DNA of 64,000 nt from Euryodendron excelsum (Eukaryota > Streptophyta > Magnoliopsida > Ericales > Pentaphylacaceae), in NCBI GenBank assembly GCA_033060915.1, contig CM065389.1, positions 10,128,001-10,192,000 of the forward strand, read 5' to 3'. The notes beneath the pieces are model-generated. The model ran no database searches and had not been told where the DNA came from. It saw only the letters and a program-made list of their open reading frames with translations. Both the position numbers and the translations under genes were made by a program. Below, in pieces: positions 35,041 to 47,451 of this stretch; within the stretch, counting starts at the first letter, position 1; the number at the start of each line of letters is the position of its first letter.

Positions 35041-36502
35041 GTATGGCACAGTGAAAAACTCAAGCATGTCATCAAGAGGAAGGGCAAAAAAAATAATAAT
35101 AATAATTTGTGTTCCTCATTTTTCAATTAATGGATAGGAGAAATGAATCTCAGCTATTGTTTATCCTCTGAAGTGATCAACGGTCTGGATCAAAACACAA
35201 CTTCAATAAAAAAAAATGACCAGATTGACCAGATTTTGAACCAAGTACTGATATTGTTTAACTTAAAACCCTAAACTATACACTTCAATAGAACGTGCAA
35301 GAAACTTCAGGATTGTGCTGCAACTGCTGTGCTGGACCCAAAGGAAATGTGAATGAAAAGACCATTTTGAGGTTGCAAATGGATGGGAGTTTCAATGATA
35401 GTACCTGGTAAAGTCTTCGAAAATGTGTCTCCACAACCCGCCTCTAAAGGGTTTGATCACTGTGATCAAGTACACATACAAGGGCATCTTCAACTACTAA
35501 AGGAGCACTCACGAGATCCTCCATCTTTCACTAACGGCAATTTTCCTCTAAGGGGTGTCCATATTTTTACAATCTTCAGTAAAATCTCTAACTCAGAAAG
35601 ACTTCTGGCGATGCTGGATCGGAGTTCACTTGGTTTGGTCTGTTCTAGCAATTGGGTTGCCTTCACTGCCAACTTGAAAAATAAACTGGGCTTTAGAACT
35701 CTTCTATAGAATTAATAATAACAATTATCAGAGAAAGGGGAAAACTTGTGTCAATTTACAAGACAATGTAAGGAAAGGATTAACACAAGTAAAAAAAAAA
35801 AAATTTCTTAAATAAAAGAAAATCATGCTGGAGAAGAACAAGTCAGTGGAACTTTAACCTCAGAATAATTTGTATAGTTGAGTGCAGGGAATTGGAGTAG
35901 TATATCCCTGTGTGTAAAAAAAAAAAAAAAAAACATCTAATTTGATCAGCCACCTCCAAATTCCCTTACAAATTTAGCTTCTGCAATATACTCACAGACT
36001 ATCAGAATGCATTAAAGGGCTGAGGAATAAAGTACGGAGCAATGAACCAATTACAGTACAAAATAACATCCCTTGATCAAATATTCTACTTCTACTCCTG
36101 TTCAAACTGATAGAAAAGATTGTTCAGCAATTACAGTACAACATATCCACGAGTTCAACCAAGACAATTCTAATATTGAAGGACTTGAAAAGAAAGATAC
36201 GATTAGAAAAGACTAAACAAGCATTCATGTGCAAACATAAGAAAAGCCATTTTCTATGGTTAATAAGTGGGTGCCAGAAAAGGTGATCTAGTCATGTATA
36301 AAAATGGTCTTTTCCAGGTCAGATAAATCAAAATGCTCATAAAACTTGTAAGTTGAAGACTAACAGGGAAGAGGAAAAGGAGAACTGAAAGATACAACTG
36401 GAAAAACGAAACTTCATGTTCATGCTTTAATCAAAGGTCTACTTCTCCCCCACATGGGGCAATTGCGAGGCTGCGGGGGGGAGGCCTAATTCCTTTTTTC
36501 TG

Positions 36503-36550
36503 TTATTGGTGGTAAATAAAATTTTCCCTTATTGGTGGTAAATAAATTGG
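36503..36550 (+). repeat. Short tandem duplication in ACCase pseudogene intron
   Basis: The block TTATTGGTGGTAAATAAA occurs twice, separated by ATTTTCCC. It follows a G-rich run near 36474. Confidence 0.7.
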
Positions 36551-38400
36551 TTCATGCACAGCAGATAAAGAGGATGAAAAACTTAGCATCATTAAAATAG
36601 ATGTGCTTTCCAGGACAGACTCACCTGGATGTTGTCACTAAATAATTCTTCAACAGATAAAATACTCCTCAAAAAGGGCCTGAACAATAACAAGGGCATG
36701 ACTCTCTCTTCCACCCTTATAAGACTTAACAACACTCATCAAAGGATCAATAAGCCTTTCTTGAGCTCCTTTTTCTTTATCAGGGCAACAGCTTAGATGG
36801 GTCTGCACCAAAAATGTAAATACCACAAAAGTGAATTAACATTCAAACAAGAACAGTTTTCACAAATGCAGAATTTGAAAACATGAACCAATCTCAAGAA
36901 CACCCCGCAATATTTTGCCTGGAAAGTCAACATTTTGCAAGCTTGAGAAACCTTCATACTCTTTATATTTTGATTCTAGCTGGACAAAAACATAATTCAA
37001 ATAAAAGATAAGAATACGAGTACAAAGCTTCTATTGTGTGTAAAACAACAAAGCGAAGCATCAATTGGTTTACCTTATATCTGAGGTCTTTAGGAAGTCG
37101 GGTTGCAAGAACAGACAAAGCACTCTTGCCGATTGAAGGAAATGGAGCTCAGGATTGTCAAGACAACTGAGCAAGTTTTGCATGACCTGAGATATATTTG
37201 AATGATAAGCATGATCAAGTTTTGAAAAGTAACAGGCACTAATAAATTCCACCAAATGTGATTGAAGATGATTTCTTATGTTTACTCAGCTAATGGCAAG
37301 AGATACTTCATCAATGTTATGCTCATATCCTGCAAGAATCATCCTGGCTGCATTCAAACTTGCTGCACATCTCTGATGAACTTATCCAGATATTGCAGTT
37401 GGAGGCCCCAGGATTGGAAAGCTCCCATGGAAAGATCCCACTTTTCTTCCAGCTGATGGATTATCTAGATCAAGCCTCACTATAAGCTCACCAGCCTACA
37501 GGCAAAGTGGTTCTTGATTCTTAATCACTACTAAGAACTTAAAACCTCCTATATAGGATATAATTTACCTGCATTGCTTGACCTTCAGACATCTTAAATC
37601 TGATAACACCGGATGCAGATGAAAGAAGCAGCATACACATCTTCATAACTCAACCTCCACAGAAGGTGTGTCAGCATCAACACAACAACCATCCAAGACC
37701 AGATACGGTATTAGATTGCATGGAGTCTTTGTCACTAACTTGGATGGGTCAATAATCATTCTGGATATGAAGAAGATTAGTTAATAGAACTTGGCCAACA
37801 TAAATATAAGCAAAGCATTAGGAAATAAAATATATGTAATCAACTGAAGCAAGCAAGTCCTTCCATCAATCAGAAGGCGAGTTCCAGCAGCTTCTTCCTC
37901 TGCATATATAATATGACTGTTTCTATCCAACTGTAATATATTGAAGTGACCAATTAAAATTCTGCTATGCACTTATAATGAATTATACAGTGTAGAATAA
38001 AATTCCACATTTAATTCATGATATAACAAGTATAGTGCAAAATTAAACAACCTCTGTGCACTTAAACGTGGACACCATATTATTAAGTAGCATAATATCT
38101 CATTAGAAACTCACTGTATATTGCTTCCTTCAATATTCGAAGAAACTTGGGAGTTGAAGCGTGATATGTGCTGCAAATTGGGGGACACTCATTAATTGAT
38201 AAATCAAATTTCAGGAAAAAAAAAAACAAAAAGAAAGATTAGAAGAGAAAGAAAAACTTAAATTCAGGTCCAAAAAACAGATATCTGAAGCACAGTACCT
38301 TAGGAGGGATTTTCCCTTTTTCGAGATAAACAACATACTCTGAAACCATAGCTGCACTGCTAGATGCTTTCTAAGGTTGACAAACAAAAGGAAAACCAAC

Positions 38401-38533
38401 TGAGCTAGCCTTGTTGGCTAGAGTTCTTGGCCTCCTTTTGAAAGATCAGGAGTTCGAACCCCTCTCCCCCATATCCCCTTCCCGGCTTCGGCCCTCCTTG
38501 TTATCTCTTCCAATGAACCAAAAAAAAAAAAAG
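38401..38533 (+). mobile_element. tRNA-derived SINE in a pseudogene intron
   Basis: It starts TGAGCTAGCCTTGTTGGC, resembling a pol III A box, and has AGTTCGAACCC (38451-38461) as a B box about 50 bp on, then a pyrimidine-rich body and a 13-base A tail (38520-38532). A cloverleaf cannot be completed, so it is not a tRNA gene. It sits between two ACCase exon remnants. Confidence 0.6.
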
Positions 38534-41500
38534 GAAGAAGAATTATCAGTGTTACTAAGGTAGTTGAATATATGCTCCACACCATGAAATCTTCAGAAAC
38601 CTAAAACTGCTGTATAATAGACAAACTTACATAAAAAGTCCCTCCGACCACAGAGAGATACCATGGTGGCCTTTCTGCTCTAAACCGCTTCGCTATCCTA
38701 CTGTCTAACCAGGCTATATGTATTTTATTGTTAGACTGTGAAAATATTCTACATTGTTAGATTGAATATGTAGAAAAATACAACAAAGATCTGTCAACGA
38801 CTCAGATCGTAAAAACTCGAAAAGCTTACATGTAATAGATCAATGATGTAATCAACATTTGTACGGATTTCTCCCCAAATTTGAATTTCCTTCAGCCCAA
38901 GAACAATGTTCGCAATTGCTAGGGCTCTGGACTCTCCAAACGCAAAAACATGACCCAAGTTACAATTTAATCATTTTTAGCAGCAGACACTTACAGTTTA
39001 TAGAATCATCTATACACCCAGAACAGTAATATGCTTAGTAATATTTTAAAAGAACAAGATGTCTAAAAATATAAACATATATCATCCTGATGACCTAATG
39101 CAGAAGGTTGTGGGAGATACATTTGATACATACTGATGAATGTAAAATATCTAATAAGTACAATAGAATCATGTATCAGATAATAAAAATCCAAATATAT
39201 GGGAACGTGTATCGGAGAAATTGGCAGCCACAAAAACAGTTCCAAGGATCACTTAAAGCTATTCAAGGTCAGACAAAGTTAAGTTTACTCTTGAAGCTGT
39301 CTACTTCAAGAATAACCTTAGGAGATCCTTGGAAGTGTTTTGGTAAGGCACAAAATATATGATGATGTCATGCACCTTCCCATATGGTGCCAACAACCAT
39401 TATCGTAGAAATATCGTTTATAATGTATGTGAGCAAGAAATCTAAATATGCGACACATAAAACTGCATATTAAGGTGTAATATAATGATAAGACATCTAA
39501 AATGGAAATTAAGGTGTAATACAATGACCAGTTCAGCGTGAATTAAGATGAAAACTAAAGGGTACTTATGAAAAACTTCAGTGAAGCTTTCCATGGGGCT
39601 CTTGCTTCTGATTGAGCATGTAAATGCTGTGTTTTTCTCATGCAACTGCACTGAAACATATTGCTGAGGTATTTGATAAGCCAAAGAGGATCTCTAAAGA
39701 TCTCCTAAAGCTATTTCCAAGATGAGAAGTAAGTATAGTGTTATATCAACATGATGCCCTCCATAGAACAGAGAAGACTTCAGCAGATATTTGATTGTCA
39801 AGCAGGCGAACTCTTGGAGCCCGTCTAACCTATTTCATTTCTAATTAGTGTCCTTGACAGAAATCAAACAACAAGCAAGTTTCATCTTCTAATTAAGTTG
39901 CCTCGATATCCTCATATTTAACCAGTTTATGAGGTTTCTAAGCCACTTACCAGATTGAGAATCTGAGAATTCATGAATGCCTCCTCCAGACTGCAAATGA
40001 TAGCTTGTGTATCAGTCACAATCAAGCTTTGGAATTCAAGGTTTTGTCCACCTATAATATTACAAAGAAAATATAAACCTTAACTGAAAAGTATGTCCAC
40101 ATATTTGGCTTGCTTTTAAAACTCAGCTCCTGTACAAAGTCAAATGACTAAGTAAATGTTCATAATGAAAACCATAAAAATAGTTCATCATGAAAACCAT
40201 AAAAATAAATAAACTACAGGCACAGCTACACAATGACCTTTTGGCCTTGTATATTCTGCCTTGTCAAAGTCAAATGGGGTAGCAACGACATATCTTCTCC
40301 TCCAAGCATCATACCATCCACCATGTTCCAATCCATAAAATTGCCCTATTTCTAGTTAAATAGGCACAGAAAAGTAATCAACATGAAGGACTAACTAAAT
40401 TATAGAGGTTTCCAAAAGAATAAACCAAAATATGGTAAGATCATGCCAGAAATTTGCCAGAGAGGAATCCCCATCCCCACTGCAACCTGTGCTGCTGGCA
40501 GGTTTATTTCAGGTAGCCACTTAGTGACACGATGGTCCACCTGAAGTAGAACTAGTTGTAAGAAATTTATAAAGCTTACAGTACACGCACGTGATAAAGC
40601 ATTGCCTATACATTTATACCTCATTTGCATCAAAATGGAATCAAAATCTGATCAAGCAACAATAGCCATATATTGCTGTTAGTATGTATCTAATCACCCA
40701 TTAAAAGACCCAGATGAATCTCACGTGTGAGGGGAAGCCTGCTTCTAGCAAGAGGTTGTGTTAATATGGTAGGTTTAAATGTTAACCCTTGAAAAGATAA
40801 TTAATTGTTTCGAACTATCAACAACCATACGGCACTTCAATACCCTTATCAAGTGAGTGCATTGACAGACAGCTGTCATCACAATTTAGTTGCTTAAACT
40901 GTCTCAACGTAGCAACCAATTAGCAGCCCCCCAATGGGTGATTCCACCATTTGCAGTGGCAACAAATGCACAAAAAGAATTCAAAGAGATAATAAGATGA
41001 CACATAACAAGAACAGAAAATGTATGATATGGGCCACCTTTGAAGTTGAAACCGGAGTGAGAAACTTGCAACTGAGGGTTGAGCTCAAAGTAGTAGTACT
41101 CCGCCATATCCATACTGTACAGATACTCAACCGTAGCAGCTCCAAAATAATTCACACATTTGGCTAATCTTCTTGCTGCTTGCTCCAACTTTTTAACCGT
41201 TTCTAGAGGAGCTATTGTAGTCAGACCTTCCTCTTAACATCCATGACTAAGCTTAGTGATAAATCCGTCAAAGATTATCCCAAGTTATTGTGTATTATTC
41301 AATAACCACCACCAAAATAGTAAGTAAAAAAGTGCCAATTTCTGCTTCTTGCATATACCTGTGAGATTTAAATAAGATAGTGATTTAGTTGCACTTAGCA
41401 GAAGTTTCACAAATGTAAAATCAGCATCAAAAGGCTGAAATTACGTTTTGGTGTTGCCTCTGAACACTGCACTCATCACTATGCGAAGCTGCGACATAGC

Positions 41501-41745
41501 CATATTGATCACATAGCAACTTGAGTTCTAGATGTCGGCACTACTTTCAAGAAACCAAATGTAAAGTGAGAACGTGGTCCAAACTCTTGCAAGTCCTAGA
41601 AATGAAGTAATTCTAAAATACTTTAGGTCAGGGCAGAACGCAGCAGATGACCATACCTGAGAAGTTCCATTTTAAATATGGGCGAGCCAGGAAATTCACC
41701 CTGGACCTGCTTGAATAATGCCATAACTTCATCATCATTATGAAC

Positions 41746-42739
41746 CTAGAAAGTTATAAAGGTGATATAGTTGGTTTAATTTGGTAAGAAGATAAGACAG
41801 GAAGAATCTTAAAACCAACAACGTGAGAAGAAACTTCCCCAGTGTCCTTATAATCAATTATTGACGTAGGCATCACTATTAAAAATGGAAGATTTATTAC
41901 AACATTAGCTAGAAAATTAATTTATTGGGGAGGAAAATATATCCGACATACAGAGTATAGCATTAGTAATTTGTTCTCATACTACAGAAGTAAAGGCACT
42001 TGAAATTGCAGCCCATCTATAATTACTTTTCTTATGTTATAACAGGTCACAAGGCAAGACGATGGTGCTTTTGTCAGCAATCCTTCAAGAAAAAGTCCCA
42101 ATGAATTGAATAATGGCTAGTGATACTGACCCTCTTAAGCATTTGAGAGGAGTGGCAGAGTTGTAGAACCATTCTCCACAGTGTTAAGTGTCACAGCAAC
42201 GGAGTTGAGATAGAACAAGTCCCAGTGACTAAGGAGAGCAACCATTCTCCCATTCTCCACATTGTGTGCGGGTGTGGTTTTCGGGTTTTTTTTTTTTTTT
42301 GGGGGGGGGGGGGGAGTTTGGTTGAGCAGGAACAAAAGCATTACAGTATATACAATGCTCAATGATAAAACATGATTGTTTCTATAATTTCATAGGACAA
42401 AACAGGCACTTCATTATGCCGACAATGATGGACATAAAATTTAGCATTACAACCTCGAGCTTGACTTAACCTCAGCTGAGATTTTCCTCAACCCTCACAA
42501 TACCCAAGAATATCATTAACCTAGTTGAATAGGACAATTATTCAAGCCGCACAATAGTAGATCAAAACAAGTGTTCTGCTTATTAACTCCGAGAATTTGC
42601 ACTTATTGAAAACACCAAGTGGTAAGTACATGTTATTCTTAAAGGTGCTTCCACAATTGAAGCACATCTGAGAGATCCCCAGATAACCCTGAATTTTACA
42701 CTCTCCACAAAGATTAAAAAAAAATAACGAGCACTTCAG
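41746..42739. other. Spacer between the alpha-COP and ACCase pseudogenes
   Basis: No coding feature is recognised. It holds a T15 run directly followed by G14 (42286-42314). Confidence 0.5.
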
Positions 42740-43620
42740 TTACACCATCTGGGAAGAAGAACAGACAGGTCCAGATGGTCCAACTTCTGGAAGATCACAA
42801 ACAGTAGAAGACCTTCCTTCCTGCGCTAGAACAAACTGTGAAGGGAAAACCTCCATTTCGTTAACAATCAATTCCTTGCCTTCATCTACATGCTCCTTTG
42901 ACTGATCTAGAATCGAGAATATGGCATGGAGAATTGGAAGAAAAATCTCTATCGCATCAAGTTTCTCCTTCCCTGTGAGTTTGTAGCCTCTTGTGAACAT
43001 GTCTTCCAGCCAAACGCTGGTTGGCATTTCCCACATCCTCTCAACTGCAACAGACAGGCTAGTGAAGCTGCTTTAGTGTGGATTGAGAATTAACTATTCC
43101 AAGGGATAGACATTCCTTAAACCCATCTGGTGGCTCAGTAAAGGCATTGCAACGTCAAAACGTGCAATTGCAGCATTTTCAGCAGGAAAGCATAGATTTC
43201 TTATTTGAAGTTTGCTGATGAGCGTGACAGAAGTCATGTCCCCATTCTGCAAGTTATCAGTATCAGCACCTTCCGAACCCTCAGCTGGCAGAAAATCTAC
43301 ACCCTCTTGAAGTTCTTCCCATCTGTTCCTGCCCACCTTATCAAGATTACCCTCATACTTTTCTTCGTGACCAAGCTCAAATCCCTGCACTTCTGATTGA
43401 GTTTCCCTTTCCTGACTGAGGTCAAATCGCCGCATTTCTTATCAAACTTTCCTGTCTTGACCAAGGTCATATCTTTGCGTTCCTTAACAATTTTTTCATA
43501 TGCTTCCTCATCTGCCCGCACCACAGAGATGTCTCCATTTTGCAGAGTGTCCTCAAGACCAAACCCCCAATTGTCATCCCACTGAGCATCTGCAGCCTCT
43601 TGCACTTCTTCCAAACTGCT
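42740..43620 (-). pseudogene. Broken 3' portion of the alpha-COP paralogue
   Basis: Downstream of the stop at 43623-43621 the same frame continues with SSLEEVQEAADAQWDDNWG and LEDTLQNGD, matching the acidic linker of alpha-COP. The frame then changes within a region of three imperfect 45-bp tandem units (about 43360-43490; in the second frame RFDLSQERET and GFELGHEEK). It continues with AAIARFDVAMPLLSHQMGLRN, two more stops near 43094 and 43060, and VERMWEMP to ILHAIFSILD. This matches the alpha-COP C-terminal domain up to KELIV. The last roughly 100 residues of that domain are not present. Confidence 0.8.
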
Positions 43621-46524
43621 CTACCCCAGATTATGAAGAAAAACCTTAACCCTCACGAAGGGCCAGTCTCCGCCATGCATAATGGGACGAGGTGGCATCA
43701 GAACTGCCTTTGATTTCCCCTGAGGCAAGGAACAAAAGTCATCTCCAAGTTTACCAGCAAGAAATTTAGCTGGGTGATGCAGCCCATGGACTGCAGCTGT
43801 AGCATAAGCTAGAGGCAAATACTCTGCATTCTCCAGGATCTCTACCCTCTCTCGAATAACACCCAGGTAAAGGGCCATGTTGAATTGACTTGAAAGGTCA
43901 TTTTTACCTCTAGTAACTGTTTCCATTTTCGAAAGTTTATCTGTATTTCCTGTTAAGAGATAAAGGAAGGCAAGCCTCTTGAAGTTATTACCCCTCTGGT
44001 ATGCATACTCTGCAATGCTTACATAACCCCAACGAAGGGCCTCCACCGCCAACCTACACCAGTAATCTTGCTCATCAACTTCCTTAGCACAAGCAAAGGC
44101 AACCTGAATGTTACCATTTTCCAGTGCCAGGCTAAATCGAGACTTCTCATCCTTTATGAAATGGAGAGCAATCTCTGGGAAACCTTTCTGAAGGAGATAC
44201 GAAATAATTGCTTGTCCACAAAGCTGAGGGCTCTTGGCCATGCCTATAACGTTGTTGTAATCCTTCTTCAAAAGTGAGGACTTGATAAGATATTCAGTTA
44301 CATTGATAGGTAGGGAAAAGATTTCCGAATCTTGGTTCAAGCAGTAGACGGTGCTTCCAGATACTTTCGTAAGGTAGAGAGGGAAATCAAATGTCCTGAT
44401 AATTCCAGTCTCTCCATTAGGAAGGCAGTATTTTATGTGTTTCGAGGTTTTATATATGAACACTCCATTGTCATCCCAGACTCCGCTCTTTACGTTGTTT
44501 CTCTCGTGGACAGTGCATTGCTGCACAAGCTTCCCATCAGCTATGATGATACAATGTTTGCTCACCAAAGCAACACTTTCCATGTCATTCGCCCAAACAA
44601 CATATTTAAGGAAAGAAGTTTGAAGACCCCCAATGACAATCCTCTGCTCAAGGTCAAACATGACAACACTATCCCCTGCCTGACAAAGCAAGTTTCTGCC
44701 TCCAGCATAGAACAATGCATCAACAACAACAGGAAGGATGATAGAACTGAGTATCTCATTCTCCAGGTTTTTGATCAATAAATTGTTGTTGCTCTTCTCA
44801 AGCACTGCAAATGTATTTTGTGTCATAAAAACTGCTGATTGTCCAACTCCTCTTTTGGTCACATGCACTGCATTGCCCACACCTGCATTGCCCTTAGAAA
44901 ACATATGAAGTTCATAAGTTCCCCCATCCCCTTCTGAGCAGACCAAAACAGCATTTCCTTGAGGGCTATGTGAAAGAGTCGTAGCACATTGACACAAGCA
45001 GGTTGAACCAGCCCCACCAATGGGGAACATTGGAATGGTACAAGCCACTGCTGAGTACTTATAAAAGCACAAAAAATGGTCTTTTATGTAGTACAGAGAA
45101 TTCTGAATCACAGAAAATGCCGGGCTTTCTCTTTTCAACTTGAAAACAGTCATCCCATCAGTATGACCAACTGCCAGAAGGTTCTTCGTAGGATGTGATG
45201 CAATAACCCGAGGATTCTTGTACTTGTGGTAAATGCAATGGCCTTGTTTTTTTGAACTTACATCCCATACGCAAAAGGAGTTATCCCCTGAAGTAGACAC
45301 GATGGCGTTCATCCTGGCATGGAATACAGCACATGAAACTCCTCCAGTATGCATGCCCAGCATTGCAGGTTGCCAAGTCTTTGTAGAAGTCCCCGAGGGA
45401 AGGGGACAAGGGCATTGATCTGAAAACAACAAGATTAGGGGTCAGAACATTGGTAAGTTTTGCCAAACAAACTAAAGAACCCTAGTAAGATTTAGAAGGA
45501 AAAAAGGAAGGTAAAAAAAGAGACTCTTTAAGTACCTCCCATTTTCCACATAAAAATACACTTCTCATCTGATGCAGAGAAAATAAGAGGGAGAGTGGGA
45601 TGAAAGGTGGCAAAGACAACTCCAGCGATATGTCCCCATAACTCATGCTTTAAGTGAGCCCCATGCCCTCTAAATACCTTGCTCAACTGGTGGATGTAAT
45701 TGACGGGGCAAAATGACTTATCTTTGAGGCCACCAATATCCCAAACACGAACAGTCGCATCCAATGAAGCTGATACAATCAGATCCTCTCTAGGGTGGAA
45801 AGATGCACTCTTCACGGCATTGAAATGTCCATTTAATACAGCAACACAGTTACGAGACACCCAGTTCCATATCCTGATAGTATGGTCATTACTTGCACTC
45901 ACAATCCAGGGAAATTCGTGATGAAATTGCACTGTGTTAACAATATCCCAGTGTCCCCGCAGAGTAAACAAACATTTGTGCACATCATAACTCCACACTT
46001 TGATGTTTCGATCATCTCCTGCAAAAACCAATGTTCGTGTTCAAACAATGCCTCCAAAACACACCACAAACAGGAGTGAGCATTCAAAAATATCAGAAAG
46101 AATAAGGTGAACTTCACAATTAATAGATAATTCCAAAAAAGAAAAAAATAATCAAATGTTTAGAATGTAGTTTGTGGTTCTTTATGGCATCAAGAAGTAA
46201 CATTAAAAGCTTCATGTTGACGACTATTATAGCACAGTCACCAGATGCAGCATTGAACAATGAATGTTTGCACAAAAAACTGAACTTTAGAAACAGTAAA
46301 ACTATCATACCCCCAGAGACCAACAGCGGACGATAAATATGAAAATGTACGCTTCGAACTGGTCCATAATGCCCTTCAAATTGATCAACCAGAGTGCCGT
46401 TGCCATAGTCCCATATCTGAATCATTCCACTGACAAGACTGGAGACTATCCACGGCCTTTCAGGGTGAAAACTAAGTCCCGTCACTGTATCACTCTCCTG
46501 ACTAAATATGTTCAGCAGCATCAT
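43621..46524 (-). CDS. Diverged coatomer alpha-subunit (alpha-COP) paralogue, truncated
   Basis: Three exons, 46524-46311, 46018-45536 and 45419-43621, join in frame (2496 nt, 831 aa) with GT..AG introns. alpha-COP forms the COPI coat on Golgi vesicles; its N-terminal propeller binds dilysine cargo tails. Six WD-type blades are visible (for example GLSFHPERPW to IQIWDYG; VSGGDDRNIKVW; VSASNDHTIRIWNW; VSASLDATVRVWDI). The second propeller and solenoid follow (YVVWANDMESVALVSKH; GVFIYKTSKHIKYCLPNGE; QKGFPEIALHF). Full-length alpha-COP is about 1,215 aa. A TAG at 43623-43621 ends this one. In the family segment S-x-R-x-K-G the Arg and Lys are Thr13 and Thr15, and the His of LHSG is Val31; these positions contact the dilysine carboxylate in known structures. 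It may be a young pseudogene or an expressed truncated paralogue. An alternative start is Met at 46521. Confidence 0.75.
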
Positions 46525-47451
46525 TTTGAACCTGCTCAAATACTTAAAATAGTCAGAATAAGTAACTAATTTCAGAAAATTACCCTATTTTAACAGATTA
46601 CAATAAAAAAAAACACCCTATTTCAAAAACTAATTTCACAAATACCATGCATACATAGAATACATGACTAACTCTACTCTACATATTCAAGACCAATTAG
46701 ATTCAAAGCCCACAAAACTTGAAGGACTTCAATTCTCTATATACATATTTAGAGACAATTTATCGAACGTTTCTAAGGCAGTGGGAATATATAAAATTAA
46801 AAAAAAAAAACTACATACGTGAAAACAGTAAAACAGGAAAGATTTGTTTTTGAGCAAGAAAGCTCGCCTTTAATGTGAATATCCGAGAGGGATAGTAAAA
46901 AAGATATAGCTCTGCCACGAGAGAGCAAGAAAGAAGCCACAAATTCAAGACCGGAATTTGGTTGTTGATCGGTGTCTCAGATCCCAAATACAAAATCCAC
47001 AACGAATCGGAAGCGGGAAGCCCAAGATAGAGGAACTTTGGCAGTGTTCCGACTAACTTACAGTCGCCGACAGTAGATGAAGAAGACGGAGAGGAGTGAG
47101 AACAATTCAATTTGAAATCAGATTAACCGCCTTCCCTCTTTAAATGGCCCGATCGGGTTTTGGACTCCTACTCATCCTAGAATTAGGATAGAGTCCGGAA
47201 AAGAAAAGAAAAGGGAATTTGTTTCCTAATAGAATTAGGTTAAATACGTAATCAGGAAATTGCCAAGAGGCTGCTTGGGCCAGCTTATTTCGTAATTTTT
47301 TTATTTTTTTGAATTATATTTGAATAATAAAAAAAAAGTGACTTATATTTAATATAAATTTTTTTTAAAAAATTATTTAAAAAAGTGACTTTATAAAACT
47401 AGCCACAAACATTCCCTAACCTACATTGTTGGTTTTATTTTTAATTTTATA
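46525..47451. other. Upstream region of the alpha-COP paralogue
   Basis: An acceptor (TTTGAGCAG/GTTCAAAATG on the minus strand) just before the start codon suggests a 5' UTR intron. The stretch 46800-47110 may be the leader exon and promoter. No other gene is seen. Confidence 0.4.

Larger units (their letters stand above)
35405..41745 (-). pseudogene. ACC1: Unprocessed pseudogene of multifunctional acetyl-CoA carboxylase
   Basis: Collinear exon remnants on the minus strand follow plant homomeric ACCase. Examples: VHNDDEVMALFKQVQG (41745-41657); CDQYGYVAASHS (about 41530); LEQAARRLAKCVNY to ELNPQLQVSHS (about 41240-41050); EINLPAAQVAVGMGIPLWQI (about 40500); VVATPFDFDKAEYTRPKG (about 40260); GHVFAFGESRALAIAN (about 38940); VSEYVVYLEKGKIPPK (about 38330); YAEEEAAGTRLLIDGR (about 37880); the biotin-site MKM (37646-37638); and SLSELE (about 35600). 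Introns are retained, so it arose by DNA duplication. Lesions: the catalytic-site NPRLQVEH became NPQLQVSH; a 1-nt loss sits just before MKM; a stop is at 37384-37382; a 1-nt gain lies near 36650; frame changes near 37130; CAG has become TAG near 35446. No carboxyltransferase domain or N-terminal exons were seen. Confidence 0.9.

Noticed and set aside
38401..38475. tRNA gene
   Set aside because: Box-like sequences are present but arms do not pair into a cloverleaf and an A tail follows; a SINE is the better call.
44332..44781. 149-aa open frame on the plus strand
   Set aside because: Antisense to the alpha-COP paralogue exon 3, which has strong family identity.
46811..47110. 99-aa minus-strand open frame upstream of alpha-COP
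   Set aside because: No domain, and its position suits the 5' leader and promoter of the alpha-COP paralogue.
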